Below, in pieces: positions 12,254 to 24,848 of a stretch of 64,000 nt of DNA. A model generated the notes under the pieces. The model saw only the letters and a list, made by a program, of their open reading frames with translations, did no database searches and had not been told where the DNA came from. Position 1 is the stretch's first letter. Every line of letters starts with the position of its first letter. Source of the DNA: Laccaria trichodermophora. Its lineage: Eukaryota > Basidiomycota > Agaricomycetes > Agaricales > Hydnangiaceae. The stretch is taken from positions 248,001-312,000 of the forward strand of contig JACTVC010000005.1 in NCBI GenBank assembly GCA_018417955.1. The letters run 5' to 3'. The position numbers were made by a program, and so were the translations under genes.

Positions 12254-13253
12254 ATGCTGCCCAAAATTTCAAGGTCTCTGCTGCATAGAGCATTGCAGTC
12301 GAGGCGGCTTGTGTCCACTACTCCTTCTTGGAGGTCAGACGCCCTCTTCGTGGTACGAAGTGACTTCCCACCTCCGCTTTACGAATGCTTAGGTTTATAC
12401 AATAGCATCGCGATACTCCGTATAATAATCCAAAGGTCAGTCTCTCTCTTTGAAAATCGGCGCTGTTATTCACCAGTTCGGCAGATTGCTTTCGAGTTCG
12501 ATACCGAAAACATGAAGAGAGCCCAGGAAATCATCTCTTTCTATCCTCCGCAGTACAAGAAAGCCGCCGTTATTCCTCTGCTTGATCTCGGACAACGTCA
12601 AAATAAAGGATGGACAAGTATCAGCGTCATGAACTACGTCGCTAACCTCCTCGGCATGCCTCCAATGCGAGTCTACGAGGTTGCGACATTTTACACCATG
12701 TTCAATAGGCAGGCAATCCTGTTCTTCATTGTTTGCTTTCATTAAACGAATTCAGGGAACCTATTGGCGAGAACTTCGTTCAAGTCTGCACAACCACTCC
12801 TTGCATGCTTCGCGGTTCAACTGAGATTCTAAACACCGTTTGCGACCATCTTGGAGGCATAAAACCTGGGCAAACAACAAGCGATGGAAAGTTCACCGTT
12901 GTCGAGGTAGAATGTCAAGGAGCTTGCAGCAATGCACCGATGCTGGTCGTTGGCGATGACTTCTATGTAAGTGAAAGTGGCCGTCGTGATTTGGCATTGC
13001 CGGATTTTTATTTTGACTCTAGGAGGATCTTACACCGGAAACAACTAAGAAAATTCTATCTGCCTTTGCGAAAGGCCAAAAGCCCAAGGCAGGCCCGCAA
13101 TGTGGTAGGCGGACAAGTGAGAATTCAGCGGGGCTTACTTCGTTGACAACAAAGGTATACCTACAAAAATGATTCCTGGTCTTTGCCGACACTAATATTC
13201 TTACTTTTTAGCCCTATGGGCCAGGAGAGTTTTGCCAGCCCGAGTTCCAGTAA
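12254..13253 (+). CDS. NADH:ubiquinone oxidoreductase 24-kDa subunit (NDUFV2, complex I)
   Basis: The protein begins [20 protein letters not shown], an Arg/Ser-rich mitochondrial presequence. A tiny exon [10 protein letters not shown] follows, then [40 protein letters not shown] and [14 protein letters not shown]. The [2Fe-2S] ligands are visible as C-TTTP-C and, further on, C-QGA-C (CTTTPC and VECQGAC). It ends [13 protein letters not shown] and stop at 13251-13253. In the matrix arm of complex I it carries cluster N1a. The intron after TMFN appears to be a GC-AG intron (12709-12755): no GT donor is available and joining gives the family sequence [16 protein letters not shown]. Family identity is certain; the borders of the short second exon are inferred. 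Confidence 0.93.
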
Positions 13254-13353
13254 GCAACTAGAAACATTACAGAGTAGACCGTAATCCATATCGTGTGAAT
13301 GGTATGCGTCGAATTATCAACAATTGCCATCTTTATCATGCCATATTCATGTT

Positions 13354-15348
13354 TTAATCATCGCCTTCTCCGTCATCGTAGCCGTGACTGCCTTCCCCAC
13401 CTTCCGGCAGCCTTTCAATTATGTAGCTAAGCGTAACAAGCATCAGAGAAAGAGCCGGAAAGAAAGAGGTTGACGCACTGAATCTCTTCTTTGAGGTCTT
13501 GGCAATATCGATCTATTCATTGGTAAGTAAAAGGGAATGCTTCTATGACTGTCGGTGCAAACCCAGTGGAAGATCCCGGGCATCTGTGCCTATTGCGCGT
13601 CAAATTAAAATTGATCCTGGCTAACACAGATAAAAAGACGAACCAAAAGGCATCTCGATCTCCTCGGCAATACCTTCAATGCCCATGAAGGTGAAAGCAA
13701 CCACGGTTACAATTGGCACGGATGCCCAGCCCAGATCATTGACGAGTGTGAGCGGCAACGCAAATAAATACAAAGTGACGCATTGCTTCAAATGGATACC
13801 GTCTACAAGGAGTGCTGAGCGAAGAAATACGAGAGGCCGACAGACGGACGTACAAGAAATGGGGATTGGGGTATTGGCAATTCGTTCCATTGCTGACAGC
13901 TGCTCGACGAGCCCTTGAATTCTGCGGATGTATTAGAAAGGCTCATGGCGTGGGGAAAGGAATGATCACATCTGGGTTAATGCATTGGTGCCTGTGAGGT
14001 AAGACAGTTAGTTGATAGTTGATACAAGGAAGTATATCCCCGTAACCAGCTGGCCCAACAGTTTCAAGAAATCCATCTCGTCTGAATTGAAAGATGATCC
14101 TTGAGAGCTCATGTGCGATTCTGAAGAGAAGTCGAGGTTAATTCATGAAGAGCGTAGGTGAAGCAGAGCAACTAACACAAGTGGCAAAGGCAAAGACGCT
14201 TCATCCGCATGGGGAATGTCGACGCTACGGTGGGCTCCAGCCAATAAGGGTGTCGACTGATTAGCAAGTTGCGGCTTGCTGCGCTTTGGCCTGACTCTCT
14301 TGGTTGCATCAGGCCTTGCGGCATCTGGGGTGGAACTTCCACTTCGCGTCGAGCTTGAATCCTTGCGACTTGCATCAACTGAGCCGTCTTTTGTCGCAGC
14401 GTATGTAGAGGCCGTATTTGTGTGGTGGGAGTTGAACATCTCGTCATAGTGAAGAAAAGAGTTGGGGAGCACGCCATGGTAGTCAGCATAATTTATACCA
14501 TCCTCTCCTCGTAAGTAGTGTTTAGCGGCAAATACGAAAGCGAGACAAAGACGTAAGGCTTCAATCTTCCTTCGGCGAAGTTGGTGGAGAGTGACATCGG
14601 TCGTGGGTGTTTTTCCTTTGGAGCCCGGAGGTTGCATGTCTGTTGGGGGAAGGTTTACATTCACCCACACTTGCCGGGCAAAATTGCGACTGAGTGAGGT
14701 GACAGCAGAAAAACATTTTCTCCCCTCCCAAAAGCGATCGTATGATGTGCTATGTAGGAACTTGAATCAGTTGGTTTGAGTGCCAACCTAATGACATACC
14801 CATTACTAGAAGGTGATGAGGACATAATTTCAAGTAGCGATCAGATGACGACAAAGAATGCATACCGGAAAACTAGAATGAGGCCAACCTAGAGGTGACA
14901 TCAGAGACTGAAGAGCAACGACGTCAAACGTGCACATACCACTACTGAAAGCAGTGGGACGATCGAGTTTGTCCAGATAAACTTATATCCTTGCTGCGAT
15001 GTATATGCAATGAAAGACGCAAAAATGGTCACAGTGAGGACGGGGCCTGCGATCCGTGACAATATCTGTAGAACGAATGTGGGTCAACGGCGATTGGTTC
15101 GGTGATACGGTACGCGACGTACACTTCCTTTAAAACGAAATACATCGGGTAACCATGAATACTGTCACAAGCATTAGCGAATATTCTTTAGAGCGCAGGA
15201 GTTCGCACTCGTCGCAAGTGTCTCCTCTTGATCGTAGGAGCCTGGATAACAATGGAATAAGACCCAGTCGCCTATTGAGCGGATATCGTACTTTGAGATG
15301 AAGAACTGAAGACAAAGAGGTCTTCATAGGCCCTGGTGGAGCTGACAT
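13354..15348 (-). CDS. Bestrophin-family (UPF0187) anion channel
   Basis: Conserved exons read YSWLPDVFRFKGS, ILSRIAGPVLTVTIFASFIA, VVGLILVFRNGTSYDRFWEG, RKCFSAVTSLSRNFARQVWV, EALRLCLAFVFAAKHYLRGE, then ERIANTPIPI, HLKQCVTLYLFALPLTLVND, GWASVPIVTVVAFTFMGIEG and IAEEIEMPFG, ending GYDDGEGDD and stop. These are the hallmarks of fungal bestrophin-like proteins: the RFxGS start, the SYDRFWEGR helix, NTPIP and the EIExPFG motif. The family forms multimeric membrane anion channels. A disordered Ser/Thr/Lys-rich loop (14230-14420) lies between the halves. The N-terminal exon (from 15348, MSAPPGPMKTSLSSVLHLK) and the first intron of about 130 bp are my least certain points. Confidence 0.86.
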
Positions 15349-15606
15349 CTGTCAACGACGGAGTAAAAGACGACGACATTGGACTTACTTTGACTACTTA
15401 AGTATTAGGCAGATGAGCCGGCTGCTGTCCGTTGACAGATGGTACCCCTTAAAAACCAGGTGATCAGGTCACGTTGACGCGAAGGTTGGCGTGGGAGTCC
15501 TGTCACGGGACAGCGGTCCGTCGCGTCGCGCGCAACGCTCACGCTGCTCTTCAACTTGCACAATAGCCTTGAATGAATCTACATACTGGTTACTTGTTTC
15601 CCTCCC

Positions 15607-18600
15607 ATGGATAACGTTAAATCTACATCACTAGCCCTCAAGAATGTCGTGGAGAAACAAAAGCACAACGCGGACATCGAGGATTCTCTCGCGCAACTCT
15701 CCTCCATCACAACTCTTCTCGTAAATTGACTGCGAGAGAAAATATTCTCTTTCTTGCGTTGACTGATCCATGATTAGGAATTTTCCAATACGCCACCAAA
15801 GTCATTCCAGAGACTTTCACATCTCCTTCGGAACCGCCTCATAGCACTCTACCAGATCCAGTTTGCACTCACACTTCAGTTTTCAATGTCAATTCTCTTG
15901 GTCGTACGCGATGTTAAAATTAAAGCAGCTGAAGAAGCAGGGGATGAAAAAATGAAGCAATCATGGGAACTCGTCTTGATCTCCCTCCTTTCGGGGATTC
16001 TGGTTTGTTCGTTTGGGGGCGCTAGAAAAGGTCGCTGACGAGCCTTTGTTTTACAGGATTACCTTGAGTGCAAAGCGGTCAGTACGTCCTTCTTGTTATC
16101 CTAGCATTCCTGTCAAAAACATCGTTCACTTCTAGATGGGGATCGAATCGTCGCTGGTGACACTTTATATCCTGTTCTATGCCGTCTATACTTTTCACGA
16201 CCATCAACGGAGATTTCTGAAATCAGTAGTGTTCTTTTATCAACGGTGCGTACTGTGGAGGTGCACCGTTTACCTGACGAGGAAACGCTAATACGCTCTA
16301 TATATGCGTGCTTTTTTGACTGCCTGCAGGTCTACCAATTGATTTCAGAAACAGTCATATCTGAACAGTCGAACAGTCGAAAGCTCCGCCAAGATTGTCT
16401 TTTGGGAGGGTGGGTACCCAACGATCCTTACTGAGGCCATAATTAAAATCCTCATAGAAATGTTCTTGGAAAAACGATTTCGGAATTGAAAGGTAGTTTC
16501 CTTGCCCTCTATCAAACCTTATCAAATTTGAATGTACCAAATGCGCAGACTTTCTCGCAATAGAGGCTCTTCTGGAGCTTTTTGCCAACCTGCTTCCTTC
16601 AACAAAGCCAAAGGGCGGACAAGAAAAGCGTTCTCAGTTCATCAGCGAGGTCTTCAACCCATCCTTCTGCGCCTGTAGCGAGGTGGTGGTAGAAATTCTT
16701 ACTTCGCTGTCGACATCTGAATGGGACGCGGTCTCTCTGAGAATCATAGACGCACTCGGGAGGTCTGATATCACATTGTGCGTGTCGCCTCGCAAACAAT
16801 TCATTTTAGTAAGCTGCTTGACATGAATAATTCATAGCCCCCAGCCATTTGATGTTTCGCTACTTACTATAAGTGCTGTGACAAAAACGATTGACCGTCT
16901 ATACGTTGACAATCAGGGACTACTTGCTAGTCTTGAAGAAGTAAGCACCTTTTGGTTGCGTTCTTTATTCTTCGGGTCATGTTTCATGAACAGGGGGAAA
17001 AAATTGAAACGCTGCAAATACCCTTTTGCAATATACTTAGCGTGCACACGTCAGCACTCCGTATGAAGACTAGGGTCACAATGAATCTAAAACTACCACC
17101 CGTGATTGGCAAATCGCTCATGACAGAGATAACAAACGAGGAGATCGTCACCTCTTGGGATTTACATGACGGAGAAGTAGAACGATTCAATGCTGCTATG
17201 CGAAGTCGAAATGTTGGAAACCTCAGACCTAAATAATTTAAATTACATACTGACGAAACTTATTCAGATCGCCGTCCATCGGATAAGCCAAAAACTGTCC
17301 AAAGCAGAACTTCAGATAGAGTTCGATCTAGACAAAGCACTTCCAAGACCAACTCAGGTGTTTACATGACGCTCAATTTGTCTTTCGTATCCAAATGCTG
17401 AGTTCATTCATTCCAGGAAAAGGTCGAGAGTATCGCGAAACGTGAATCTGCTATGAGAGTCATTCCTCATGCTTGTACTGATGCATCACCAGTTTGGGAT
17501 CGGGAAATATCTCCTAGTCACGTTGGCCAACTTGAACCAACGTCCCCATTAGTCTCTCGCCTCCTTTCGCCAGCCCCGTTAGGTCCAGAAAAATATTCCA
17601 GTATATTAATGCCGGTACATACCACCGTCTTTCTCGACCGACATGGAAACCTCTCCTTCAATCCAGTTCCCGTCGAAGAGAGCACTGCACCCTCGATGAT
17701 ACCATCCAGAAAACAGGCCATAAGCCCCGCTGAGAAGAGCTCTTCTAGGGCGTCGCCGAAGCGGCCCATTAGCATCGTCTCCCCTGAACATGAAGGGGCG
17801 GATCAGACGCCATTCAGGAGGGCCCGACTCATGAATAAGCGTACCGTTCTGTCGGACGACGAAAGTGTGGTCGATAATCCCATTGGTTATAGAAAAATAG
17901 CGCACCAAGTTAACTCTGATTTGTCCGCAACGGTCCCGGATCGACAGGATCCGACTACTTTGAATCGAAACCCCGCAAAGGGTAAAGAGTTGGACTTGTT
18001 ACCCACCTTTGCTAACCCTGGTAGGCGATATCTAACCTATCGATACCATTGTTTACAGTTTTGCACATAAGTTTCCATCAGAATCACACGCGACAGGCAA
18101 AGAACCGCAGAGAACACTGATCCAGCGTCAAAAATGACTGCGGAGAATAACTGCACTTCTGCGCAAGGTACTGGCAAGATCTTGATTGTGAGTGTCTTGC
18201 CTGACGATATGATTGTTTTAGACTCTGTACGAAGCAATCGTCAACGCAAAAAGAGGAAGGCCCAAGATAAGGTTGAACCTCTTGACAAACAGCTTGTCGA
18301 AGAACGCCCTATGAAAAGGAATCGACAAAACATTCCTCCGTTGGACAAGATTTCGCCATCACCCTCTGTCGCGAGTCGAGCGAAAAGGTACGGTAAAAGG
18401 GCTCGAGCTTCCCCCGTGCCTGCGGCTCCGCGAGAGGATTTCGACGAGCCTCCCAAGCTTGCTGCGCACAAAAAGGTCAAGACCACAGCTGCGGCTGAAG
18501 TACCAATTCGAAAGATTATCATGAAAGGAAAAGATGGAAAATCGAATGTGAAGAGTGTTCCGGCCAAAGGCAATGCGAAGTTGAAGGAGAAGAAACCATT

Positions 18601-20106
18601 TACAGACAAGGGAATTGTCATCAAGGCGGAGCCGGTCGTTGATTCGTTGAATGTGCCATTCTTGCTGAGGACCTCTGTAGGACTTGCTTCCTTTTATAAA
18701 TTAGGATAATTAACTGTCCGATATCATAGCCGAACAACGCCACTGGTGATCTCGATCCAAAGGCAACTCGCCGTTCGGCGAGGGTCGCAAGTGCTTTGGA
18801 CCGTTCAGCAACATCAAATATTCCCGTAGTTGCCGAGGTCGAGACGAGGATGAAATCTTCCAAGGCACCCTGGGAAAAGGTCAATTTTACTCGTAAGACA
18901 AAGGAGAATTTCAATCCTTCCCCAACGGAGTCCCGTCAAGAATACGAAGTCCAACAATCAGACGAACCCCATTCAAAGAGACTCCACCTCAACGTGAACT
19001 CCGGCACGGAGAGAACGTCCCTTGTAGAGAGCAGGGCCTCCGACCCAGCCTCCATCTCATCTGAACGCTTTGACGATATTCAAAAGCCCAAGCATATTGA
19101 GTATTCGGTACCGACCAAGGTGAGGCTTACGACGCACCGCCGCTTAGCAAGCTGACCGCGCGTGCTCCAGGGCGGCTCTACCGATGAGCATCCCAAGTTG
19201 TCGAAGAAAGACGTTGTCATGATTGACTTGACGCAGGGCGTGACACCTGAAAGAAGGCAGAGCTCGATCGAGTCTCCAAAGGATTCGAACATGATTTTTT
19301 CACCACTCCGTCCCCACAAGTTTGAGAGGATGCCCACTCCGGGCTTCGATTTAGCCTTACCAAAGCCAGTGACCCATCAACCAAAGGTGGGGCTCGGGGG
19401 CATCAAGCAAACTAGCGTCGAAACAGAGTGGCGCGCATACCGTCGTACGCTTCAAAATTCTTCTTCTTCAATTTTTATCTAGAAAGATTTAGAAACTGCT
19501 GATAACACATCACCCACCGAGAAGCTATTTGGGAAACAAACGTACTCCAAAGGTCCCTCAGATGCCATTGTCAAGGTGACAGTTTTTCCAAGTTCGTGCT
19601 TATTCCGTGGATCTAAGAAAGAGTAGATTCTGGGCAGAATAAACGTGGTATGTTACGTCTGCGAAGTAATCGTTTCACCCCATATCACCACTCGTTTCAA
19701 GGTCATCCTCCAGAAAGCTGAACGGCGCTTCGAAGACGTAAGGAATGATCTCCGCGAAGGACATATGAGCATTCTGTCTGAGACAGCCCGTGATCTGGAA
19801 GAGATGAGACTTGAATTGTGAGCACTCGGTCTTTTTTTTTTTTGCTGCCTCTTCATTGACGCATTTCAAAGTGGCCGACGTTATAACATGTTGATTGACC
19901 TTGAACAGGAATACACCGGTTGGAGGCACGATATTCTAACTGATATCAAAGTTCTCCAGCGCGTTAGCCAGGATGCATGTGAGAGCTTGAGGACGACCCT
20001 CAAAGATCACAATCGTCACAGCCTGGCAAGAAAGTTTCCTACAACGCTCTTTTCAAAATCGCTGCCAGGAACGTTCTTGAATCCCACTTTGAAAGCTTGC
20101 TTGTGA
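15607..20106 (+). CDS. Candidate Red1/SYCP2-like meiotic chromosome-axis core protein
   Basis: The start is MDNVKSTSLALKNVVEKQKH. Joined exons give a helical ARM-like N-terminal half (IFQYATKVIPETFTSPSEPP, SWELVLISLLSGILDYLECK, DRIVAGDTLYPVLCRLYFS, KTISELKDFLAIEALLELFA). Next comes a beta-rich PH/Spt16M-like segment with a closing helix (RLYVDNQGLLASLEE, IETLQIPFCNILSVHTSA, RVTMNLKLPP, VEMLETSDLNNLNYILTKL). A long disordered Ser/Pro-rich and Lys/Arg-rich region with probable nuclear signals (RQRKKRK, RPMKRNRQN) follows, and then a C-terminal coiled coil (ILQKAERRFEDVRNDLREGH, SETARDLEEMRLE, GWRHDILTDIKVLQRVSQD). This order is that of SYCP2, Red1 and Rec10 axis cores, which bind HORMA proteins and oligomerise by the C-terminal coiled coil. 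The call rests on architecture, not on sequence identity. The splice near 17100-17195 is unsure; without an intron there the frame breaks. Confidence 0.5.
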
Positions 20107-20172
20107 ACAGGAGAAGTGAAGAAGCTATTTTTTTCTCTCGTTCAATTCAAGTAAAGTCAGGATGTACATGGT

Positions 20173-20706
20173 TTAGTAGAGAAGCTTCTCGATAGCGTTT
20201 TTGACAGTCGTAATTTGACTAGAAAGTTCCTTTGACTCTCCAGTGGTAACGCTCGCCGAAATGACTGGCCTGGACACATTGCACGCACGACCAAGGGCAG
20301 CTTTTGAGGGAACGAAAACGTATGGTACATTCTGTTTAAGTGGGTCAACTACGTCAAGGCAAAAAATGAATAAAGGTTACCTTTTCCTCGCAAAGGAGGG
20401 GGAGATGGAGCAAAATTTCGAGAGGCTCAGTGTCAGCAGTCAAGACGATGAACTCTGCGATACCGCGGTTAAGAGTTTTGGTAGCTGTACACCGAAGATA
20501 AGTTGATTGTGGTGGGCAAGGAAATTGGATGACAGACCTTCGTTGGCACCTTTCTTCAGCTGCTTGTACTGTCCAGCTTGCTGAACAAGGTCCAAGATCT
20601 GGGACGTAGGCTTATTTTTTTTTTTTTCCCCTTGAGTTGTGCAACGTACCGAGTTTGTGAGCTCAGCATCGGCCAGAGGCCAGGCTTTTCCACGAGCATC
20701 TGCCAT
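20173..20706 (-). CDS. SNU13: Snu13 / 15.5K (L7Ae family) U4 and box C/D RNA-binding protein
   Basis: The short exons join as [110 protein letters not shown] and a C-terminus ending NAIEKLLY. The length (about 126 residues) and sequence match Snu13/NHP2L1 throughout. It binds the kink-turn of U4 snRNA and of box C/D snoRNAs and nucleates U4/U6.U5 tri-snRNP and snoRNP assembly. An intron lies between nearly every element. The start codon at 20706 lies only about 75 bp from the edge of a repeat element, so the repeat forms much of its upstream region. Confidence 0.95.
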
Positions 20707-20780
20707 TATACGATAATTGAAGACGTTGACCTCACGATAGATCCTTGGTCGAAGAGAGGAAGAAATTTATTTTACGTAAA

Positions 20781-21462
20781 TCTATACATGAAAACACAAT
20801 GGATGACAAATCACATTTAATGTTACATAATAATTTTACACAAGCTTTAGACCCGTGTCTACGCCACGGCGCTCGCTGCGCTCGACCGTTGCTTCGACAC
20901 TGGTCACAGCTTGCCGGGGGCAAGCCCCCTGGACCCCTGGTACACATGTTGAATCCTAGTTTCTAGCAGATGCCGCTCACGCGGCTCAGAGGAAGGTTGC
21001 TTATGTAAAATTATTATGTAACATTAAAGCTGATTAGTCATCAATTGTGTTTTCATGTACAAGCTTTAGACCCGTGCCTACGGCACGGCACTCGCTGCGC
21101 TCGGCCGTTCCTCCAGCACTGGTCACAGCTTGCCGGGGGCAAGCCCCCTGGACCCCCTGGTACACATGTTGAATCCTAGTTTCCAGCAGATGCCGCTCAC
21201 GCGGCTCAGGTTGCTTATGTAAAATTATTATGTAACATTAAATGTGATTTGTCATCCATTGTGTTATCATGTATAGACAAGCTTTAGACCCGTTCCTCCA
21301 GCACTGGTCACAGCTTGCCGGGGGCAAGCCCCCTGGACCCCCTGGTACACATGTTGAATCCTAGTTTCCAGCAGACGCCGCTCACGCGGCTCAGGTCGCT
21401 TATGTAAAATTATTATGTAACATTAAATGTGATTTGTCATCCATTGTGTTTTCATGTATAGA
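20781..21462. mobile_element. Non-coding element with ~58-bp terminal inverted repeats around three tandem palindrome-rich units
   Basis: The left end (20781-20840, beginning TCTATACATGAAAACACAAT) is the reverse complement of the right end (21403-21462, ending TTGTGTTTTCATGTATAGA). Between them lie three direct copies of a GC-rich unit at 20841-20989, 21060-21209 and 21278-21394. Each begins CAAGCTTTAGACCCG and ends CCGCTCACGCGGCTCAG, and each is followed by the AT-rich right-end sequence (period about 219 bp). Each unit holds short hairpins, for example GCCGGGGGCAAGCCCCCTGG. The third copy lacks about 35 bp after GACCCG. No coding frame is present. This looks like a MITE-like non-autonomous element that was amplified in place; the family is unknown and no clear target-site duplication was found. 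Confidence 0.7.
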
Positions 21463-21474
21463 TAGATAAGCGAT

Positions 21475-21624
21475 CTGAGCCGCGTGAGCGGCGTCTGCTG
21501 GAAACTAGGATTCAACATGCGTACCAGGGGGTCCAGGGGGCTTGCCCCCGGCAAGCTGTGACCAGTGCTGGAGGAACGGCCGAGCGCAGCGAGTGCCGTG
21601 CCGTAGGCACGGGTCTAAAGCTTG
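21475..21624 (-). repeat. Fourth copy of the palindrome-rich unit, inverted
   Basis: The sequence CTGAGCCGCGTGAGCGGCGT through CGGGTCTAAAGCTTG is the reverse complement of the units at 20841-21394. It is a full-length version, keeping the segment missing from copy three. It ends about 50 bp before the start codon of the gene at 21676, so with copy three it can fold into a very large hairpin in that gene's upstream region. Confidence 0.85.
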
Positions 21625-21675
21625 TAATATTTAAACAAAATATTGGCTGCTTATGTAATTTATACACTCTCTTCA

Positions 21676-22179
21676 ATGGCCGTCTGCTACTTTGGATATG
21701 GTAGTAATCTCTGGTTAGATCAGATGAAGAGACGTTGCCCAGAGAGCAAATTCATTGGCATCGGTGTGCTCAAGGACTGGTACGGCAGGTCGCAGCGTCG
21801 TATCTCCTGCTAAGTGCCCTCCTATAGGCGCTGGATCATTACCGCACGCGGTTACGCAAACATCGTACCATCGCCAGGCGATATCGTTTATGCGACCGTG
21901 TATGAACTCAGTGAAAGCGATGAAGAAAGCCTTGACCGGTACGAAGGTGTTCCACAAAGCTACGTCAAAGAGCACTTCAGCATTTTGTTTACTCCAACGG
22001 ATGGGGTGGGTAATGAGGTGAAAGAGGTGCTTGTTTACGTCGATTACAAGAGAATAATGGAAGGTGAGCCAAAGGAGGAATATATCCATCGGATGAATAT
22101 GGGCATCGGTGATGCACTGGAAGTCGGTATTCCCAATAATTATATCCACCAATACCTGCGTCCTTTTATACCAAAGTAG
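21676..22179 (+). CDS. Gamma-glutamylcyclotransferase-like (GGCT/AIG2 fold) protein
   Basis: The start MAVCYFGYGSNLWLDQMKRR holds the family's YGSNL substrate loop. One intron (about 21779-21827, gtacgg donor) interrupts the codon after GVLKDW, and the second exon begins RWIITARGYANIVPSPGDIV. The segment ESLDRYEGVPQSYVKEH carries the conserved glutamate expected of the catalytic EGV motif. It ends HQYLRPFIPK and stop at 22177-22179, about 150 residues in all, the normal size. The family cleaves gamma-glutamyl peptides to 5-oxoproline in glutathione turnover; the exact substrate here cannot be told. Its promoter abuts the repeat cluster. Confidence 0.85.
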
Positions 22180-22292
22180 ACTACGAAAGCCCTTGCCAAA
22201 CACGACCAAACTGAACGCGAGACGCGTCACTTGCGAGTTGCTTGTCCTTGAAAAGTCCTTTCCAAAATCCTGTTCTCAAGTTCTGCCTAATC

Positions 22293-23534
<1,242 letters not shown>

Positions 23535-23653
23535 AAATGACATTGTAAATTGTATCAATATGATTCCTCTTTTCCAGGAATTTGCGAGAAGTATGAAATG
23601 ATATAGTCAAGCAGTTGTCAAGATCAAAAACGCAAAAGCAAGCCTTATTCCAT

Positions 23654-24733
23654 TCAAGCAAATACCTTTGCCACTGCCAATTCGTCTTGGTCTCGCTGTC
23701 GCATCTTTTTTCTTCTCTCCAACTCTTCTTCTCCATCTTTTCTATTGCTGTATTTCCCACCTTTCTCCCTCCGAATTGCCGACCTCACCGCTGCAGGAGA
23801 TACAAATTCTGCCAACGACAATCAGGCATTGCATCATCGTAAGCACAACGCCACTCACCAGGATTCGAAAACACCGTCGCCCCTCCAAAGGCCCCTTCAA
23901 ATATTCGAATCGGCGTTAGTACGAACCGTGGCCCGATCTCCACAAGTGTCGTCTGTGGTGGACCATTGGGCTGTAATGGGTCCTTTTCAATAATCTATAT
24001 ATCCTCGTGATTTTCTAATTTTTCCTGTTTCTGTTTCTCATACCTGAAAATTGCGGAACCATATCTTTGAGTCCAAAATCGAAAATGTTAGCACATGATC
24101 AATAAAAGGTTTCGCCTTCCTTGACGTCGACGGCACCCCAAAGATCTGCAACGCCCTTAGCTTCCATTTCAATCAATTTTAAAAAGTTTGTGACTCACCT
24201 GCGTGAACACTTCCTTCGTTAACCGTCCCCATTCCGTATCTTCAAATCCTCGATCAAAGCTCAGTAACCCCCGGCTGCCTTTCAAACAATTCCCCGTCAA
24301 CTTGAGCTCATCCATCGTATGTACATTTTGCACATGCATTTTTATGCTAGGCCCATTCGGTGTTTTTGCAGCCCAGAGGTATAAATCTTCGTGACGCCGC
24401 GCCTCAAAGTAGAGCGTGTTGTTGCAATTGTTCAAGTCTGCCAACTCGGGTAGCAGATGAAGCTGAGATTTCGAGTCCAGCTTGGAGTCTAACATCCCGT
24501 AAGCATAGTTCCCCGATAATAATGTTGGGGCCTTCCATACCTTTTTTAACATGAGGTAGCAGAGTCTCGATGTCGTTCATGAGGTGCCTCATTCGATGTG
24601 TAATCCCCCGCGAGGACAAGAGTAGCACTCGCTGCTTATTCTTTTTGGGTTTTGGAGCCCCTTCATCCACGTCCATGTCATCGACTTTTCTCTTGCCTTT
24701 GACATCGGTCTTGAGCACATTGGTCGGTGCCAT
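23654..24733 (-). CDS. BRX1: Ribosome biogenesis protein Brx1 (Brix domain)
   Basis: The start MAPTNVLKTDVKGKRKVDDM has a basic nuclear/nucleolar signal. The Brix domain reads RVLLLSSRGITHRMRHLMND, IETLLPHVKKG, HLLPELADLNNCNNTLYFEA, RRHEDLYLWAAKTPNGPSIK, NCLKGSRGLLSFDRGFEDTE, IFGVPSTSRKAKPFIDHVL and TFSILDSKIWFRNFQ, then ETTLVEIGPRFVLTPIRIFE-like sequence. It ends with a charged tail (RRKKMRQRDQDELAVAKVFA). Brx1 is a nucleolar assembly factor for early 60S pre-ribosomes. Introns lie near 24130-24200, 23995-24045 and 23815-23885. Confidence 0.94.
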
Positions 24734-24848
24734 CGCGGTATGAACTTGAGAATTTTCGTGATTATGTAATGGATCAATAATTTGATTTCAAAATAGCAAA
24801 CAACACGCAGTAAACCAACAAGTAAGAAAACAACTTTCAGCTCGACAT

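Noticed and set aside
15130..15348. A single uninterrupted N-terminal exon for the bestrophin-like gene
   Set aside because: Reading straight through gives LKVRYPLNRRLGL and misses the conserved YSWLPDVFRFKGS start of the channel domain, which is in frame only after an intron.
17060..17260. Possible frameshift breaking the 15607-20106 gene
   Set aside because: The two frames can be joined in phase by an intron beginning near the CCACCC/gtgatt site and ending at the TAG before AACGATTC, so a splice is more likely than a mutation. It remains unproven.
18241..18624. A 127-codon frame on the minus strand
   Set aside because: It is antisense to the Lys/Arg-rich disordered region of the axis-protein candidate and has no domain or splice support.
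20781..21624. Repeated palindromic units resembling a CRISPR or bacterial REP array
   Set aside because: The units are 117-150 bp, not short repeats with unique spacers; the intervening sequences are themselves repeated, and the context is a spliced eukaryotic genome.
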